64,000 bases of DNA from Mergibacter septicus (GCF_003265225.1 NZ_CP022013.1:1087001-1151000); one strand, 5' to 3'; numbered from the stretch's first letter, positions 14,835 to 23,689 are shown. Numbers and translations are program-made. Notes: generated from the sequence alone by a model not told the origin.

Positions 14835-16445
14835 TTAAATACCTAAAGCTATGTAATATGTTGTTCCAGGATGAGATGATGCTGCAGATGTAAATCCATT
14901 GCTTGTTAAATTTCCTATGCGAGTATCTCTATTCCAAGCTGTTTTTGAATGCGAGACAATAAAACAACGAGTTGGAAAACTGATCGGAAATCTAATATCT
15001 GATTGATCACTAACTCCCCATTGCATGATCAGTCCATTTGGAAATTTACACCATCCACTTTGATTAATATTTTGAGTAAATTGCGGAATAATGCCTTGCA
15101 ATCCTGTGATTTGCTCGACCGTATGAGTATGTTGCAAAGGAGCTTTATCAGCCCCTATTGTCTGCCAGCTGCCCCATCCATCTCTTGTTTTGTTTCTGCA
15201 ATAATATGTTTTATCATCAAATGAAATATACTCTTGCATTACGCCATATGCCGAAGGCTTAACTATTAATGATCCTGCTTTGTTCACAGGATAATTTCTA
15301 GCAGTAGTTGCTTGTCTATTATACGGCTGTCCGTAGATTCCCGCTGTTGTTATATCATTGAGATTAGCAGTAGCTAAGTCATCTTGAACTTTAAAATTAG
15401 TGATCCCGTAACCTGCAAGCGTTGTTGCTGGCGATTGCTTGCTTTCTGCGAGAGTTTTAGCTTCTGTGGCTTTTTCATACGCAGTTTTAACTGCACGTGC
15501 TGTTGCGAGTTTATTTTGCGAATTGTCATTTACTTCAGAAGTCATTTCAGGCAGCGGTTTAAACACTGTCCAATTGCTGTGTGCAAACCCCTGATAGCCG
15601 TTTCTAACCCATATTTCAGCGTTTCTGTTTTCAGTATGAGGAATGTAAATATCAGCAAATCCCGTGTTTGTTTCCCCTGTTCTGATAGCGATTCCGCAGC
15701 CGTAATTGTGAGCATTTTGCATATCAGCTGGCTTGCTATACCCTGCAGAGCGATAAAATTGGGATTTCCCCCCAACGGGGATCGAATAAGGGCGTACATT
15801 ACCTGAATAATCAGCATCTAAAACTCTACGTTCTCCTAAATCTTTTACTGCTTTAGGTGTAGCAGCTTTATCTTCAGCATCACTGTTTGTTTCATTTGAA
15901 AGCTGAACAATACCTTTTTGTTGAATGCTTGCATTGGGAATATCGTTTATTTTCTGTTCTATTTCTTCACTTAAATTCTGGTGTAAATTTTCAACATCTT
16001 CTCTTGTCGCAAATACTGTACTAGAGTCTATTTTTAGTTCTACGCTATCAGCTGATGCAACACTAATCACTACTCTTAATAATAATGATTGTCCGCTTCC
16101 CTCTCTTAATTCTGACTTAAAAGTCTCAGGATAATTACCAACAGCAATTAAATTATCTTCATTATCATAAATGCCAATTTCTCTAATATAAAACCCGCCG
16201 ATATTTTCGGGTATACGCTGTTCAATAATAATCTGATTGAGATTATTAGGATTAACTCGAATTGATGTTACTTCTTCTCGTCTAATCTCATTAACTAATG
16301 ATCGTTGGGTTCGATAAGGTTGTACAAATTGTCCATTTCCGTCACCAACTCCTAGTTTAGTGATTTGAATAGTACGTTGTTCATTAATCGCTTGAGCAAA
16401 AACTTGCTCACCTTTTACAGTTAATAAAGTATAAAACTGAGGCAT
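14835..16445 (-). CDS. H: tail fibre protein (gpH-like)
   Basis: A 536-residue receptor-binding tail fibre. Residues 1-150 form the tail-collar fibre domain that anchors to the baseplate (FYTLLTVKGEQVFAQAINE, ENIGGFYIREIGIYD). The middle has repeated ATPKAVK/ATARAVK segments typical of fibre shafts. The last 80 residues (QSGWCKFPNGLIMQWG ... ISFPTRCF) form a Gp53-like receptor-binding tip. Host range is set by this tip, so it is likely to vary among relatives. Confidence 0.93.
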   Translation of the reverse strand: MPQFYTLLTVKGEQVFAQAINEQRTIQITKLGVGDGNGQFVQPYRTQRSLVNEIRREEVTSIRVNPNNLNQIIIEQRIPENIGGFYIREIGIYDNEDNLIAVGNYPETFKSELREGSGQSLLLRVVISVASADSVELKIDSSTVFATREDVENLHQNLSEEIEQKINDIPNASIQQKGIVQLSNETNSDAEDKAATPKAVKDLGERRVLDADYSGNVRPYSIPVGGKSQFYRSAGYSKPADMQNAHNYGCGIAIRTGETNTGFADIYIPHTENRNAEIWVRNGYQGFAHSNWTVFKPLPEMTSEVNDNSQNKLATARAVKTAYEKATEAKTLAESKQSPATTLAGYGITNFKVQDDLATANLNDITTAGIYGQPYNRQATTARNYPVNKAGSLIVKPSAYGVMQEYISFDDKTYYCRNKTRDGWGSWQTIGADKAPLQHTHTVEQITGLQGIIPQFTQNINQSGWCKFPNGLIMQWGVSDQSDIRFPISFPTRCFIVSHSKTAWNRDTRIGNLTSNGFTSAASSHPGTTYYIALGI

Positions 16446-16453
16446 ATTGCTCC

Positions 16454-16987
16454 TTACTTTGGATAAATTGTAGTAATCGTGCCTGCCGTTGTGCTCGCAA
16501 ATAAATTACACGCACAACTATTTGTTAAACTGATATTCAGCTCAGTTAAATGACGTGAAACTGGCTTAGTATTATTAATTAAGCGTGTCAGTTCTTTATT
16601 TAATGTTTCGCTTAAGCCCGTTTCTGGTACTTCAATACTTAATTTAAATGTACCCACTTGCCCTTGTGGTTCTTGATTGAACCATTCACTTAATTCAGTA
16701 ATATAGCCAAATGGTTCTATTACTCGTTTTAATGCAGCAATCGTTCCCTTATATTTATGCACATAGAATGCTGTTTTGATCACTTCTCGTTTCTTTTCAA
16801 CTCGCCAATTTTCTTCCCAATAATCAACTGAAAATGCCCACGCTAAAAAAGGCAATAGATTTTCTGGGCAAGTATCAGGGTTCCATAGTATTGAAAAATC
16901 AACGTGTAACTTTTCTGCCATTGCACAGATTTGTGCGGCACGATGTTCTAGTTGGCTTGATCCATTTGGTAGAAGTGAATTAGTCAT
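16454..16987 (-). CDS. I: baseplate assembly protein gpI
   Basis: A 177-residue P2 gpI homolog, a wedge component of the contractile-tail baseplate. The LLPNGSSQLEHRAAQICA start and LPFLAWAFSVDYWEENW motif are diagnostic. It overlaps the J gene by 8 bp and precedes the tail fibre H by 8 bp. Confidence 0.95.
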   Translation of the reverse strand: MTNSLLPNGSSQLEHRAAQICAMAEKLHVDFSILWNPDTCPENLLPFLAWAFSVDYWEENWRVEKKREVIKTAFYVHKYKGTIAALKRVIEPFGYITELSEWFNQEPQGQVGTFKLSIEVPETGLSETLNKELTRLINNTKPVSRHLTELNISLTNSCACNLFASTTAGTITTIYPK

Positions 16988-17891
16988 CGCTTTCTCTTAC
17001 TGTTAAATTGATCTGCGAACAAAAACCAGCTTGTTGCCCAGTGAGAACAATATTTTGGCTGGGTTCAGTAACTTCTACTCGTTGTACGCCCTCAACATGT
17101 AAAGCAGCGTGTATCGCTGAAATATTAATATCTTTACCAAGTCTAAGTTTTCGGTTGACAAATTCACTTAGTCTTCTTTCAGCTAAGTTTTTTATCGGTT
17201 CCGCTTCAGGAGCTTTGTAAGTATAAATTGTGGCAGTAATTTGATATTGATGAATTTCTGCAGATTGTACTGTTACTCTATCAGCAACAGGGCGAACGTT
17301 TTCATCATTTAAAGCATTGCGAACTTTATCAAGTAATTCACTGTTTGCTTGTCCGTTATTTAAATGAGAAAGTATTGTTACAGTTACATGACAGGGGGAA
17401 GGTGAAATAACATTAACGTCTGCAACTCGACCATCTGCAGATAAAGTATGATATTCGTAAGATGATTTTGCTCCTGCAGTTGAAATACTGTCAAATGCAA
17501 GCTGAGTACGATAACGTAATGCTTCATCACTTTCTAATATTTCAGGTAACGGCGGATTAGCTGTTTGATCACCATTTTGAATAACTAAGCGTTTTACATT
17601 GTAATTACCAGCAATATTATCTAAGTCAGCCCCTTTAGCGTGAGCAAGAGAGACGGCTAAAGCTCGGTTGTTAATTTGCTGACGTAAGATTAATTCACGA
17701 TAAGCATTTTCTTGTAACAGTTTGACTATTGGCTCGCTTTCAAGGCTTAATCTTTGTTGCCAAGTGGATTGCTCTTCTTCTGGATATAAACGAATAAATG
17801 CAATTTTTCTCGCATTAAAAATTGCTTCAAAGGAAAGAGGTTCAATAAAATCGGGTTGTGGGATTTTACTTAAATCAATTAATGCACTCAT
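16980..17891 (-). CDS. J: baseplate assembly protein gpJ
   Basis: A 303-residue P2 gpJ homolog, the main wedge protein of the baseplate (Mu gp47/T4 gp6 type). The N-terminal DLSKIPQPDFIEPLSFEAI and the ALAVSLAHAKGADLDNIAG segment are typical, and residues 80-300 form the baseplate-J domain. It starts at the last base of W (TAATG-like coupling) and overlaps I. Confidence 0.95.
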   Translation of the reverse strand: MSALIDLSKIPQPDFIEPLSFEAIFNARKIAFIRLYPEEEQSTWQQRLSLESEPIVKLLQENAYRELILRQQINNRALAVSLAHAKGADLDNIAGNYNVKRLVIQNGDQTANPPLPEILESDEALRYRTQLAFDSISTAGAKSSYEYHTLSADGRVADVNVISPSPCHVTVTILSHLNNGQANSELLDKVRNALNDENVRPVADRVTVQSAEIHQYQITATIYTYKAPEAEPIKNLAERRLSEFVNRKLRLGKDINISAIHAALHVEGVQRVEVTEPSQNIVLTGQQAGFCSQINLTVRESDD

Positions 17892-18220
17892 TAGTTTAAT
17901 CTCTGTTGATAGCTAAGTGGGCTATTGTTTGTATTCAATATGCCGTTTATCTCAGCAATAAGTTTTCCTTCGCCGTTAATCGCAACAACAAAACTGTTGA
18001 TTTGTAATCTGGGTTCCCAGCGTTTTAATGCCATTACACTTGCACTTGAAATCTGTAATAACAAGGCGTGGTTTATTGGTCTATCTAATAAAAACGGCAG
18101 ATAACTGCCATAATCTCGCCGCTGCAATCTTGAACCAATGGGGGTTAATAAAATATCTCTGATAGATTGGCGAATATGCTGTTGTTCATTTTCTATTTTG
18201 TGACCGTTTACATTGTTCAT
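17891..18220 (-). CDS. W: baseplate wedge protein gpW (lysozyme-like fold, gp25 family)
   Basis: A 109-residue member of the GPW/gp25 family. IRDILLTPIGSRLQRRDYGS and the C-terminal FVVAINGEGKLIAEINGI are the conserved parts. It clamps the wedge to the tube end. It overlaps V by 4 bp and J by one base. Confidence 0.95.
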   Translation of the reverse strand: MNNVNGHKIENEQQHIRQSIRDILLTPIGSRLQRRDYGSYLPFLLDRPINHALLLQISSASVMALKRWEPRLQINSFVVAINGEGKLIAEINGILNTNNSPLSYQQRLN

Positions 18221-18852
18221 TGCGGTTGTCCTGTGTTACTTGAACCTCTTTCAACTCCATTATGTGTGTGTCCGATTAATGAAATACCATTACATGTAAC
18301 ATCTGAAGTTGAGTTAATCGTACCTTCTGCATTAATTCCCCCTTTTGCACTCATTCCGCTATCAGTTGATACACTTCCCATTAAATGACTGTTACCAAGC
18401 ACTTTTAAATTTCCGCCAATTTTGCAATCTTGAGTACATTCAAATAATGGAGTAATGGCTTTCACATATTCACTAGCTGTTATCTCTGCAGTGCTAATGC
18501 CTGTTACGCTTAAAGCGTGGCTTTTTTGGTTGTATGTAATTCGTGCTTTATCTGCAAATTCAATAACGTGTTCATCAGGGTTTTGACTGGGTGCAGAATG
18601 GGTGAGATATAAACCAGTAATAGCAATTGCGGTAGTAACATCACCGCTCGGCGATAACAATAAACACGGCTCACCGACAGTCGGTGGCGACCACGTTTTG
18701 GTTGTCCCTGTTCTAAAAGTAGTAAATGGGAGCCAATCAGTAATAATTTTCCCTGTTTCCACCCGTACTAAAGCGTTGGAATAATCTACACTATGGATTA
18801 AACCTAGCTTAATCATACTTTCTATTCGTCTAATTAAATCTGCAATATTCAT
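18217..18852 (-). CDS. V: baseplate spike protein gpV
   Basis: A 211-residue P2 gpV homolog that forms the membrane-piercing spike. An OB-fold region (YSNALVRVETGKIITDWLPF, WSPPTVGEPCLLLSPSG) is followed by a beta-helix part, and near the end HTHNGVE supplies the iron-binding HxH of the tip. It heads the V-W-J-I-H operon and has a late-activation motif 45-70 bp upstream. Confidence 0.95.
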   Translation of the reverse strand: MNIADLIRRIESMIKLGLIHSVDYSNALVRVETGKIITDWLPFTTFRTGTTKTWSPPTVGEPCLLLSPSGDVTTAIAITGLYLTHSAPSQNPDEHVIEFADKARITYNQKSHALSVTGISTAEITASEYVKAITPLFECTQDCKIGGNLKVLGNSHLMGSVSTDSGMSAKGGINAEGTINSTSDVTCNGISLIGHTHNGVERGSSNTGQPQ

Positions 18853-18896
18853 AACCGCATTTTGCTTTTTGCATTACAGCTTGTCTTTTCTTGGCG

Positions 18897-18920
18897 TGAG
18901 TGAAAAGCGGTTTAACAAAA
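18897..18920 (-). promoter_or_regulatory. late activator site upstream of the V operon
   Basis: On the minus strand TTTTGT, 12 bases, CACTCA, with TGT at 18917-18915 and CAC at 18902-18900. It is nearly the same as the sites at 11711 and 28449. Its centre is 56 bp upstream of the V start codon, similar to the 60 bp at P. Confidence 0.6.
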
Positions 18921-18934
18921 GTGAAAGATAATAA

Positions 18935-18957
18935 AAAACCGCCATAAAGGCGGTTTT
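18935..18957 (-). terminator. terminator after the ASCH gene
   Basis: AAAACCGCC (18935-18943) and GGCGGTTTT (18949-18957) form a perfect 9-bp stem with a 5-base loop. On the minus strand it is followed by a run of T. It overlaps the ASCH stop codon and closes the accessory cassette. Confidence 0.85.
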
Positions 18958-19330
18958 AGTTTATATAACAATAAGATTGTGGTGGAGTTCCTGATTGAAC
19001 CACTTCAGAAATATGCTTCGGTTCTTGATATAATTCAAATGAATCAATTTCAAAAGCATATGCTAAACGACGATTTAAAAAATATTCATCAAAAAAGCTC
19101 TTCGTAATCCCTGAAAACTCTTTTGTTTTGTTCCAAAGAGACTCTGGTTCATATGTATGAGTCGCTTTTACCTTAAATTCGCCAATTACTTTACCTACAG
19201 GCATTGTAGAATAAACTACAACTGTCGTAATTCCTTTTCTTTTAGGTAAAGATTTTCTAAATTCAAACTTTTTTTCACCTGAAATTATTTTCTCTACAAA
19301 TTCAGGCTTAATTGATAATAAAACTTTCAT
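18956..19330 (-). CDS. ASCH-domain accessory protein
   Basis: A 124-residue ASCH/PUA-like protein. The family signature KxxEFR is seen in GEKKFEFRKSLPKR (residues 18-31), followed by the strand-rich VVVYSTMPVGKVIGEFKV. The C-terminal GTPPQSYCYIN is also typical. ASCH proteins bind RNA or act as small ribonucleases or amidohydrolases. In other genomes such genes often follow a GNAT acetyltransferase gene; here the upstream frame is the broken start of such a protein. The pair has its own promoter (19547-19575) and terminator inside the late region, so it is a moron and not a structural gene. Confidence 0.75.
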   Translation of the reverse strand: MKVLLSIKPEFVEKIISGEKKFEFRKSLPKRKGITTVVVYSTMPVGKVIGEFKVKATHTYEPESLWNKTKEFSGITKSFFDEYFLNRRLAYAFEIDSFELYQEPKHISEVVQSGTPPQSYCYIN

Positions 19331-19499
19331 CAGCTTGAGATAACCTTAATATAGACTTAAATACATTATCAGAGATTGGCTCTAATACTATTCTAGTGTC
19401 ATATCTAATCATTAAATTCTTGGTAATCCTGTTTTAAGCTATCAAAAAGGTATCGTTTAAATCAATTTGATTAAATGATAGATATTTCAAATTATCCAT
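19308..19499 (-). pseudogene. decayed partner gene upstream of ASCH (GNAT-like N-terminus)
   Basis: An ATG at 19499 with AGGAG upstream begins MDNLKYLSFNQIDLNDTF, then hits a stop at 19434. Adding one T to the run of five restores the frame into DSLKQDYQEFND, as in the N-terminus of GNAT-like proteins that accompany ASCH genes. A further frame change leads to IRYDTRIVLEPISDN ..., which overlaps the ASCH start. A frameshift and an internal deletion are the simplest explanation. The family call comes from memory of such pairs and is uncertain. Confidence 0.5.
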
Positions 19500-19546
19500 A
19501 TTTATTCTCCTGATCATAAAGCTCATAATTTCAATATAATATATTG

Positions 19547-19575
19547 ATTATAAAAAACATTTTAAACAAGATCAA
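19547..19575 (-). promoter_or_regulatory. strong promoter of the ASCH cassette
   Basis: On the minus strand TTGATC (19575-19570), a 17-bp spacer and a perfect TATAAT (19552-19547). It drives the decayed gene and ASCH independently of the late operon. Confidence 0.75.
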
Positions 19576-19663
19576 ATGTAACCACCAAGTTTTGCAACTT
19601 TAAACTATTATTTTTTTAAATTCCTCAGACAGCAATACTTGCTTTGTAAACAAACTTTATCTT

Positions 19664-22252
19664 TCATTCCCTATCAAACAATCTACTCCGTCTTTGGGCT
19701 TCTTGTTGCCGTTGTAGTTTTTCAAGTTCCCTTTTTATTGTGTCAGCAAGTTGCTGGGGGTTTTGATTGCTGGCTTGAATATGAATGCTTATATTCATTG
19801 GAGTTGAGTTCGCTTGCGTATTTTGCTGAGTTTGACTAGCTAAAGGTGGACGAGTATCTACCTGAAACGGTTGAGCAAATGCAACTGAACTACTCAATCC
19901 TGCTGCAAGCATTCCTGCTTTTGCACTTTTTGAATTATGAAGACTTGATAAAAAACCTGTGCCGAGCCGAGAAGTAGCTGATTTATTAAAGACAAATTCG
20001 CCTTTATGAACAATTCCTGCTGGATCATATCGTCCACCATTTCCCGTAAAACCACCACTTGCAAAGCCTGTTACATTATCTACACTTCGGTGATCAATTA
20101 CTGCTGTTTTGTTATCATCACTACCCAAGCTGAAAAAGTTTTTAATTGCACTACCGATACTAGCGACTTTGTCTTTTGCTTTCTCCCATGTTGCTTTTAA
20201 GCCGCTGATCAGGCTATCAATTAAATTAGCTCCAAATTCGCTAAATTTACTCGGCATATCTATGCCAAAATATGACATTACACTCGCAAAAATTTTGTAA
20301 AATATCCCTAATGGGGACCAATCTAATAATAGTTTGCACACGCCAGCAATTCCGCTATTAAATGCGTTTTTGATTTCTTGCCAAATATTTAAAAAGAACC
20401 CTTTAACTTTGTCCCAATTTTTCCAAATTAAATAAACTGCACTAGCTAACAAACCTACTACGACTACAACAGCAAGTATAATAGGATTGACGGTAACTAA
20501 CGCAATCATGGCTCTACTCACATTTGATATGACTGATAAAAACTTCATTCCTCCAAGAATTAATCTTAAAATTGGATATAACACATAACTACTTGCAATA
20601 CTCAATCCGCCAAGTGCAACTGCTGCTACGCTAATAGCACCTCCCCATTTAATGATTTTAGCAGTTAATTCTGGGTTTGCTTTAATCCAATCATTCAGTT
20701 TTCTAAGCCACCCCGTTACAGTTTGAGTAAGCTCTCTTAACCTTTTTGATTGTTCAGTATAAAGGCTGATACCTATTGCTTCCCAAGCAGAATTTAACCC
20801 TTTTAGATCACCAATAAGATTATCACTCATTGTTTTTGCTGCTTTTTCAGCTGTACCTTTTGATTCTTTGATACTTTTTTGATACTCAATCAGGGCTTTA
20901 TCTGCTTGTGAGATTAATTCTAATGCACCTGCAATGGGGATTTTACCAAAAATAGCATTGATCACTTCTGCTCGTTTACCCGTACCCATTTTGTCAGTTT
21001 TCTTTTTAATATCCGCTAAAATTTCTGGGATAGCTCGCATATTCCCAGCCGCATCAGTTGCACTAATTCCTAATTTTTGTAGATGTTTATTATCGACTAA
21101 ATTCAGTCCGATATTTTTTATTGTTGTTCCTGCATTTGAACCTTTTATTCCAACATTTCCAAGCAATCCAGCCAATGCTGCAGTTGACTCAAACGATTGT
21201 CCAAGCGAAGTCATAACTGGAGCTCCTTCTTTCATTGTTTCGTACAATGTTTCTAATGAAGTGTTAGAAGTGGTAGTTGTCATTGTTAGTACATCTGCTA
21301 CTCGGCTCATTTCAGAAGCAGGAATTTTAAATCCCGAAGCAATATCACTCGCCACGTCAGAAACTCGAGAAAGATCCATTCCTGAAGCAAGTGCCATATT
21401 TAAAACAGATTGTAATGATTGTTGAATTTGTTCAGGAGTAAAGCCAGCCATGGCAAGATAACCTTGTGCTTGTGCTACTTCTCCTGAGCTGAATGCAGTT
21501 GTTGCCCCTAAATCAATCGCTTGTTTTTTTAAAGCTTCTATTTTCTTGGCTTGTTCTGCATTATTTTTATCTAAGCGAGTTAAAGCAATCACTTTAGAAA
21601 ATGATTGTTCGAATTCAGCTGCTGGCTTAAACAGTTTATATCCTCCACCTACTCCTGTTCCGCCGATAATTAAGTTTCTTTGTCCAAAATTTTGTAGTTT
21701 TTCGCTATTTGCTTTGAGTGTCTGCACTCGTTGTTGATATTTTTGGTAGTTAATCTGCTGTTTATTTAAATCAGATAAGGCTTTTTTCTGCTTATCAATC
21801 GACTTAGTAACTTGATCTACTCTATTTTTTAACTGACTATCTGCTTCCCCCAGTCGTTTACTATCAATCCCAGCTTCAGTTAATTTCTGCTTTAATTCTT
21901 TAAGTTTAGCTACTTGCTTGTGATGTTTTAGTTTCAATTCATCAACTTCTTTTTTTTGCTTTTCAAAAGTTTTAGTAAGATTTTTAGTGGGTATCTCTGT
22001 CGTTTTTAATTCTTTTTTTAACTCTCTTGCTTTATTTTTAGCTAATTCAAATTCATTTGATGTTTTAGAAAGCGATTTTTCTGCTTGTTTAAAGCTTTCA
22101 ATTAAAGCCTGTTGTTTTTCAAGTTTTTTTCGCTCTTCGTAACTTTGTTTTAATGCACTGGATAATTGTTTAGTCGCTTTTTCCGCACTTTTAAACGGTG
22201 CAGTTATTTTATCCACTGCACTTAATAGCACTTGTAAATTTAATTTATTCAT
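19664..22252 (-). CDS. T: tail tape measure protein (gpT-like)
   Basis: An 862-residue tape measure that sets tail length and is threaded through the tube. Residues 1-200 are a long coiled coil (LEKQQALIESFKQAEKSL, KQKKALSDLNKQ). Residues 210-420 form the TP901/PhageMin core (TTAFSSGEVAQAQGYLAMAGF). Hydrophobic segments near 530-620 are likely membrane-inserting. The C-terminus is basic and Gln-rich. In P2 the gene lies between E' and U; here it lies between S and V, separated from S by an oppositely oriented moron. A copy of its first 47 codons is present at 31829-31973. Confidence 0.95.
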   Translation of the reverse strand: MNKLNLQVLLSAVDKITAPFKSAEKATKQLSSALKQSYEERKKLEKQQALIESFKQAEKSLSKTSNEFELAKNKARELKKELKTTEIPTKNLTKTFEKQKKEVDELKLKHHKQVAKLKELKQKLTEAGIDSKRLGEADSQLKNRVDQVTKSIDKQKKALSDLNKQQINYQKYQQRVQTLKANSEKLQNFGQRNLIIGGTGVGGGYKLFKPAAEFEQSFSKVIALTRLDKNNAEQAKKIEALKKQAIDLGATTAFSSGEVAQAQGYLAMAGFTPEQIQQSLQSVLNMALASGMDLSRVSDVASDIASGFKIPASEMSRVADVLTMTTTTSNTSLETLYETMKEGAPVMTSLGQSFESTAALAGLLGNVGIKGSNAGTTIKNIGLNLVDNKHLQKLGISATDAAGNMRAIPEILADIKKKTDKMGTGKRAEVINAIFGKIPIAGALELISQADKALIEYQKSIKESKGTAEKAAKTMSDNLIGDLKGLNSAWEAIGISLYTEQSKRLRELTQTVTGWLRKLNDWIKANPELTAKIIKWGGAISVAAVALGGLSIASSYVLYPILRLILGGMKFLSVISNVSRAMIALVTVNPIILAVVVVVGLLASAVYLIWKNWDKVKGFFLNIWQEIKNAFNSGIAGVCKLLLDWSPLGIFYKIFASVMSYFGIDMPSKFSEFGANLIDSLISGLKATWEKAKDKVASIGSAIKNFFSLGSDDNKTAVIDHRSVDNVTGFASGGFTGNGGRYDPAGIVHKGEFVFNKSATSRLGTGFLSSLHNSKSAKAGMLAAGLSSSVAFAQPFQVDTRPPLASQTQQNTQANSTPMNISIHIQASNQNPQQLADTIKRELEKLQRQQEAQRRSRLFDRE

Positions 22253-22268
22253 AACTTGCCTTATTTAG

Positions 22269-22297
22269 TTGACTTTATTAACTCTGTTATTTAATAA
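22269..22297 (+). promoter_or_regulatory. promoter of the rightward membrane-protein moron
   Basis: TTGACT (22269-22274) is followed after 17 bp by TAATAA (22292-22297). The -35 and its surroundings are conserved in the scar copy at about 31990-32025. Confidence 0.4.
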
Positions 22298-22316
22298 TGC
22301 GAAAAAAGGGGGATAT

Positions 22317-22604
22317 ATGCTGACATTTATTTTTGCAATCATTTTTGTTATCGCTATTCTTATGACACTTTTTATAGCGTTTATTACCCCTTTAATGTTC
22401 TTGGGTGCGGCTATTTGGAGTATTGTTTCCGCTTTCAAAGACGATATATTACTTGGTTGTATCGTGTTAATTAGCCTTATATCTGCAGTCTTATCTTATT
22501 TTTATCTTGTCGATAGTGTGTTTTTTTCTTTCCTGTGTTTCTGGTGGGTTCTTAGCTTACAAGGGCTGTTATTACACGCATTGAAAATTAAAATTTCTAA
22601 TTAA
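22317..22604 (+). CDS. small membrane protein moron
   Basis: 95 residues with three hydrophobic segments (about 1-24, 25-42 and 48-88) and a basic C-terminus (KIKISN). The ATG at 22317 is preceded by AAAAAAGGGGG, which is a better start than the upstream ATG at 22269 that lies on the promoter. It reads against the late operon in the S-T gap. A homolog with few changes is found at 32347-32634, where it is preceded by a second membrane gene that is missing here. Superinfection exclusion or an envelope change is a guess from size and place. Confidence 0.7.
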   Translation: MLTFIFAIIFVIAILMTLFIAFITPLMFLGAAIWSIVSAFKDDILLGCIVLISLISAVLSYFYLVDSVFFSFLCFWWVLSLQGLLLHALKIKISN

Positions 22605-23059
22605 AGACTTAATTGTTTAATAATTAAGTCTTCAATCATTTCTTTATCCGTTTTACTAAAACCTAATAATTCCCGTTGTGTATATTTTACTTTTAAGCCT
22701 ATTTTGGAGTTTACTACCCCTGTTTTCCCGTATTGATGTATGCTAGCAATTTTAGCCGCACGACTGTTAAACCCTATTTCAACACCCTTATCGTTAATGC
22801 GTGTTTTTAAAAAACGACTGGTACGTAACTTTTTAAACATTGCTAGTTGTTTTATTCGTCCAGTTTTAGTCCGTTTTTGTTGTTTTCGTCTAGCATAAAA
22901 GCTCCCATCTGGGTTTTGTTGTCTCGCTATTCGTTGACGTTGTGATTGAACTAATTTATTGCCAATCTGACGAATAAGCTGTCGCCTGCTTTGAGGGCTT
23001 AAGTTATTTATTAATCCCTGCAGTTTATTTGTTAATTGTTCCACTTCACTATTCTGCAT
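22601..23059 (-). CDS. S: tail completion protein gpS
   Basis: A 152-residue P2 gpS homolog needed to finish the head-proximal end of the tail. The basic RRQLIRQIGNKLVQSQRQRI and NPDGSFYARRKQQK region is the family core. It overlaps R by 11 bp. Confidence 0.92.
   Translation of the reverse strand: MQNSEVEQLTNKLQGLINNLSPQSRRQLIRQIGNKLVQSQRQRIARQQNPDGSFYARRKQQKRTKTGRIKQLAMFKKLRTSRFLKTRINDKGVEIGFNSRAAKIASIHQYGKTGVVNSKIGLKVKYTQRELLGFSKTDKEMIEDLIIKQLSL
22604..22632 (+). terminator. terminator of the membrane moron
   Basis: AAGACTTAATT (22604-22614) and AATTAAGTCTT (22622-22632) form an 11-bp stem with loop GTTTAAT. It coincides with the 3' end of the S gene on the other strand. Confidence 0.6.
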
Positions 23060-23480
23060 AATATTCTGCTCTTAGTTTTTCTAACGTCAGCGGCTCATCA
23101 CCATAAGTTAATATCAGATTATTTTCTCTATATTCACTGATCACTTTTTCAGTCAGTTCAAGTTTAATTGAAACGTCTTGTATATCATGATTGATAAAAT
23201 CACTTTCAAATTGAAAATGTTCTCTTCTATCTGGATTTTGTAGTAGTTCGGGTTGATGGATTTTTAAGTAACCAATTAGCGGAGCAATCACGGTAGCTAG
23301 ATCACCGTGAAAGTCGGTGAGAATAATATTTAAAGTGTAACGGTATTCAAAGCTTAAACTTTTAGCATTAGTTGTAATAATTTTACCGTTTTCTATAAAA
23401 ATGAGTAGTTGATCAGGATTATGTTGTAAATAAGTTAAGCTGTCAGTCAAAACTTGTCGAATTTGATTTGGCTTTTTCAT
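23049..23480 (-). CDS. R: tail completion protein gpR
   Basis: A 143-residue P2 gpR homolog. KPNQIRQVLTDSLTYLQHNPDQLLIFIENGKI and the YTLNIILTDFHGDLATVIAPLIGYL block are typical. It acts with gpS at the tail end that joins the head. It overlaps the zinc-finger gene by 4 bp. Confidence 0.92.
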   Translation of the reverse strand: MKKPNQIRQVLTDSLTYLQHNPDQLLIFIENGKIITTNAKSLSFEYRYTLNIILTDFHGDLATVIAPLIGYLKIHQPELLQNPDRREHFQFESDFINHDIQDVSIKLELTEKVISEYRENNLILTYGDEPLTLEKLRAEYYAE

Positions 23481-23689
23481 TTTCGATATCCTTTTTCTTT
23501 ATGCTCTAACATTTGTTGACAATTAACACAATGCGTTACCCCTTGAATGGTTTGACGACGAAGCTCAGGAATCGGCTCTTCACATTCAATGCAGTATAGA
23601 CGACTAACACCTTTAAAAGTTTTACGTTTTCTGATTGCAGTTTCTCGTTCTAACTGTTCAAGTTGGCTGGCTTTATCAAAACTATCCAT
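23477..23689 (-). CDS. TraR/DksA-type zinc-finger protein
   Basis: 70 residues from ATG 23689 (a longer frame to a TTG at 23722 would overlap Rz1). A C4 zinc finger YCIECEEPIPELRR ... THCVNCQ near the middle is the TraR/DksA C-terminal type. The short helical N-terminus fits TraR-size proteins that bind the RNA polymerase secondary channel. In P2-like phages such a gene usually sits between the lysis and R genes, as here. Confidence 0.88.
   Translation of the reverse strand: MDSFDKASQLEQLERETAIRKRKTFKGVSRLYCIECEEPIPELRRQTIQGVTHCVNCQQMLEHKEKGYRK

Noticed and set aside
15384-15806. Plus-strand frame within the tail fibre gene
   Set aside because: Antisense shadow of the conserved fibre shaft; no start signal and no family character.
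20934-21425. Long plus-strand frame (163 codons) inside the tape-measure gene
   Set aside because: It mirrors the coiled-coil/TP901 coding sequence of the minus strand, has Pro/Val/Ser-rich unnatural composition and no ribosome binding site.
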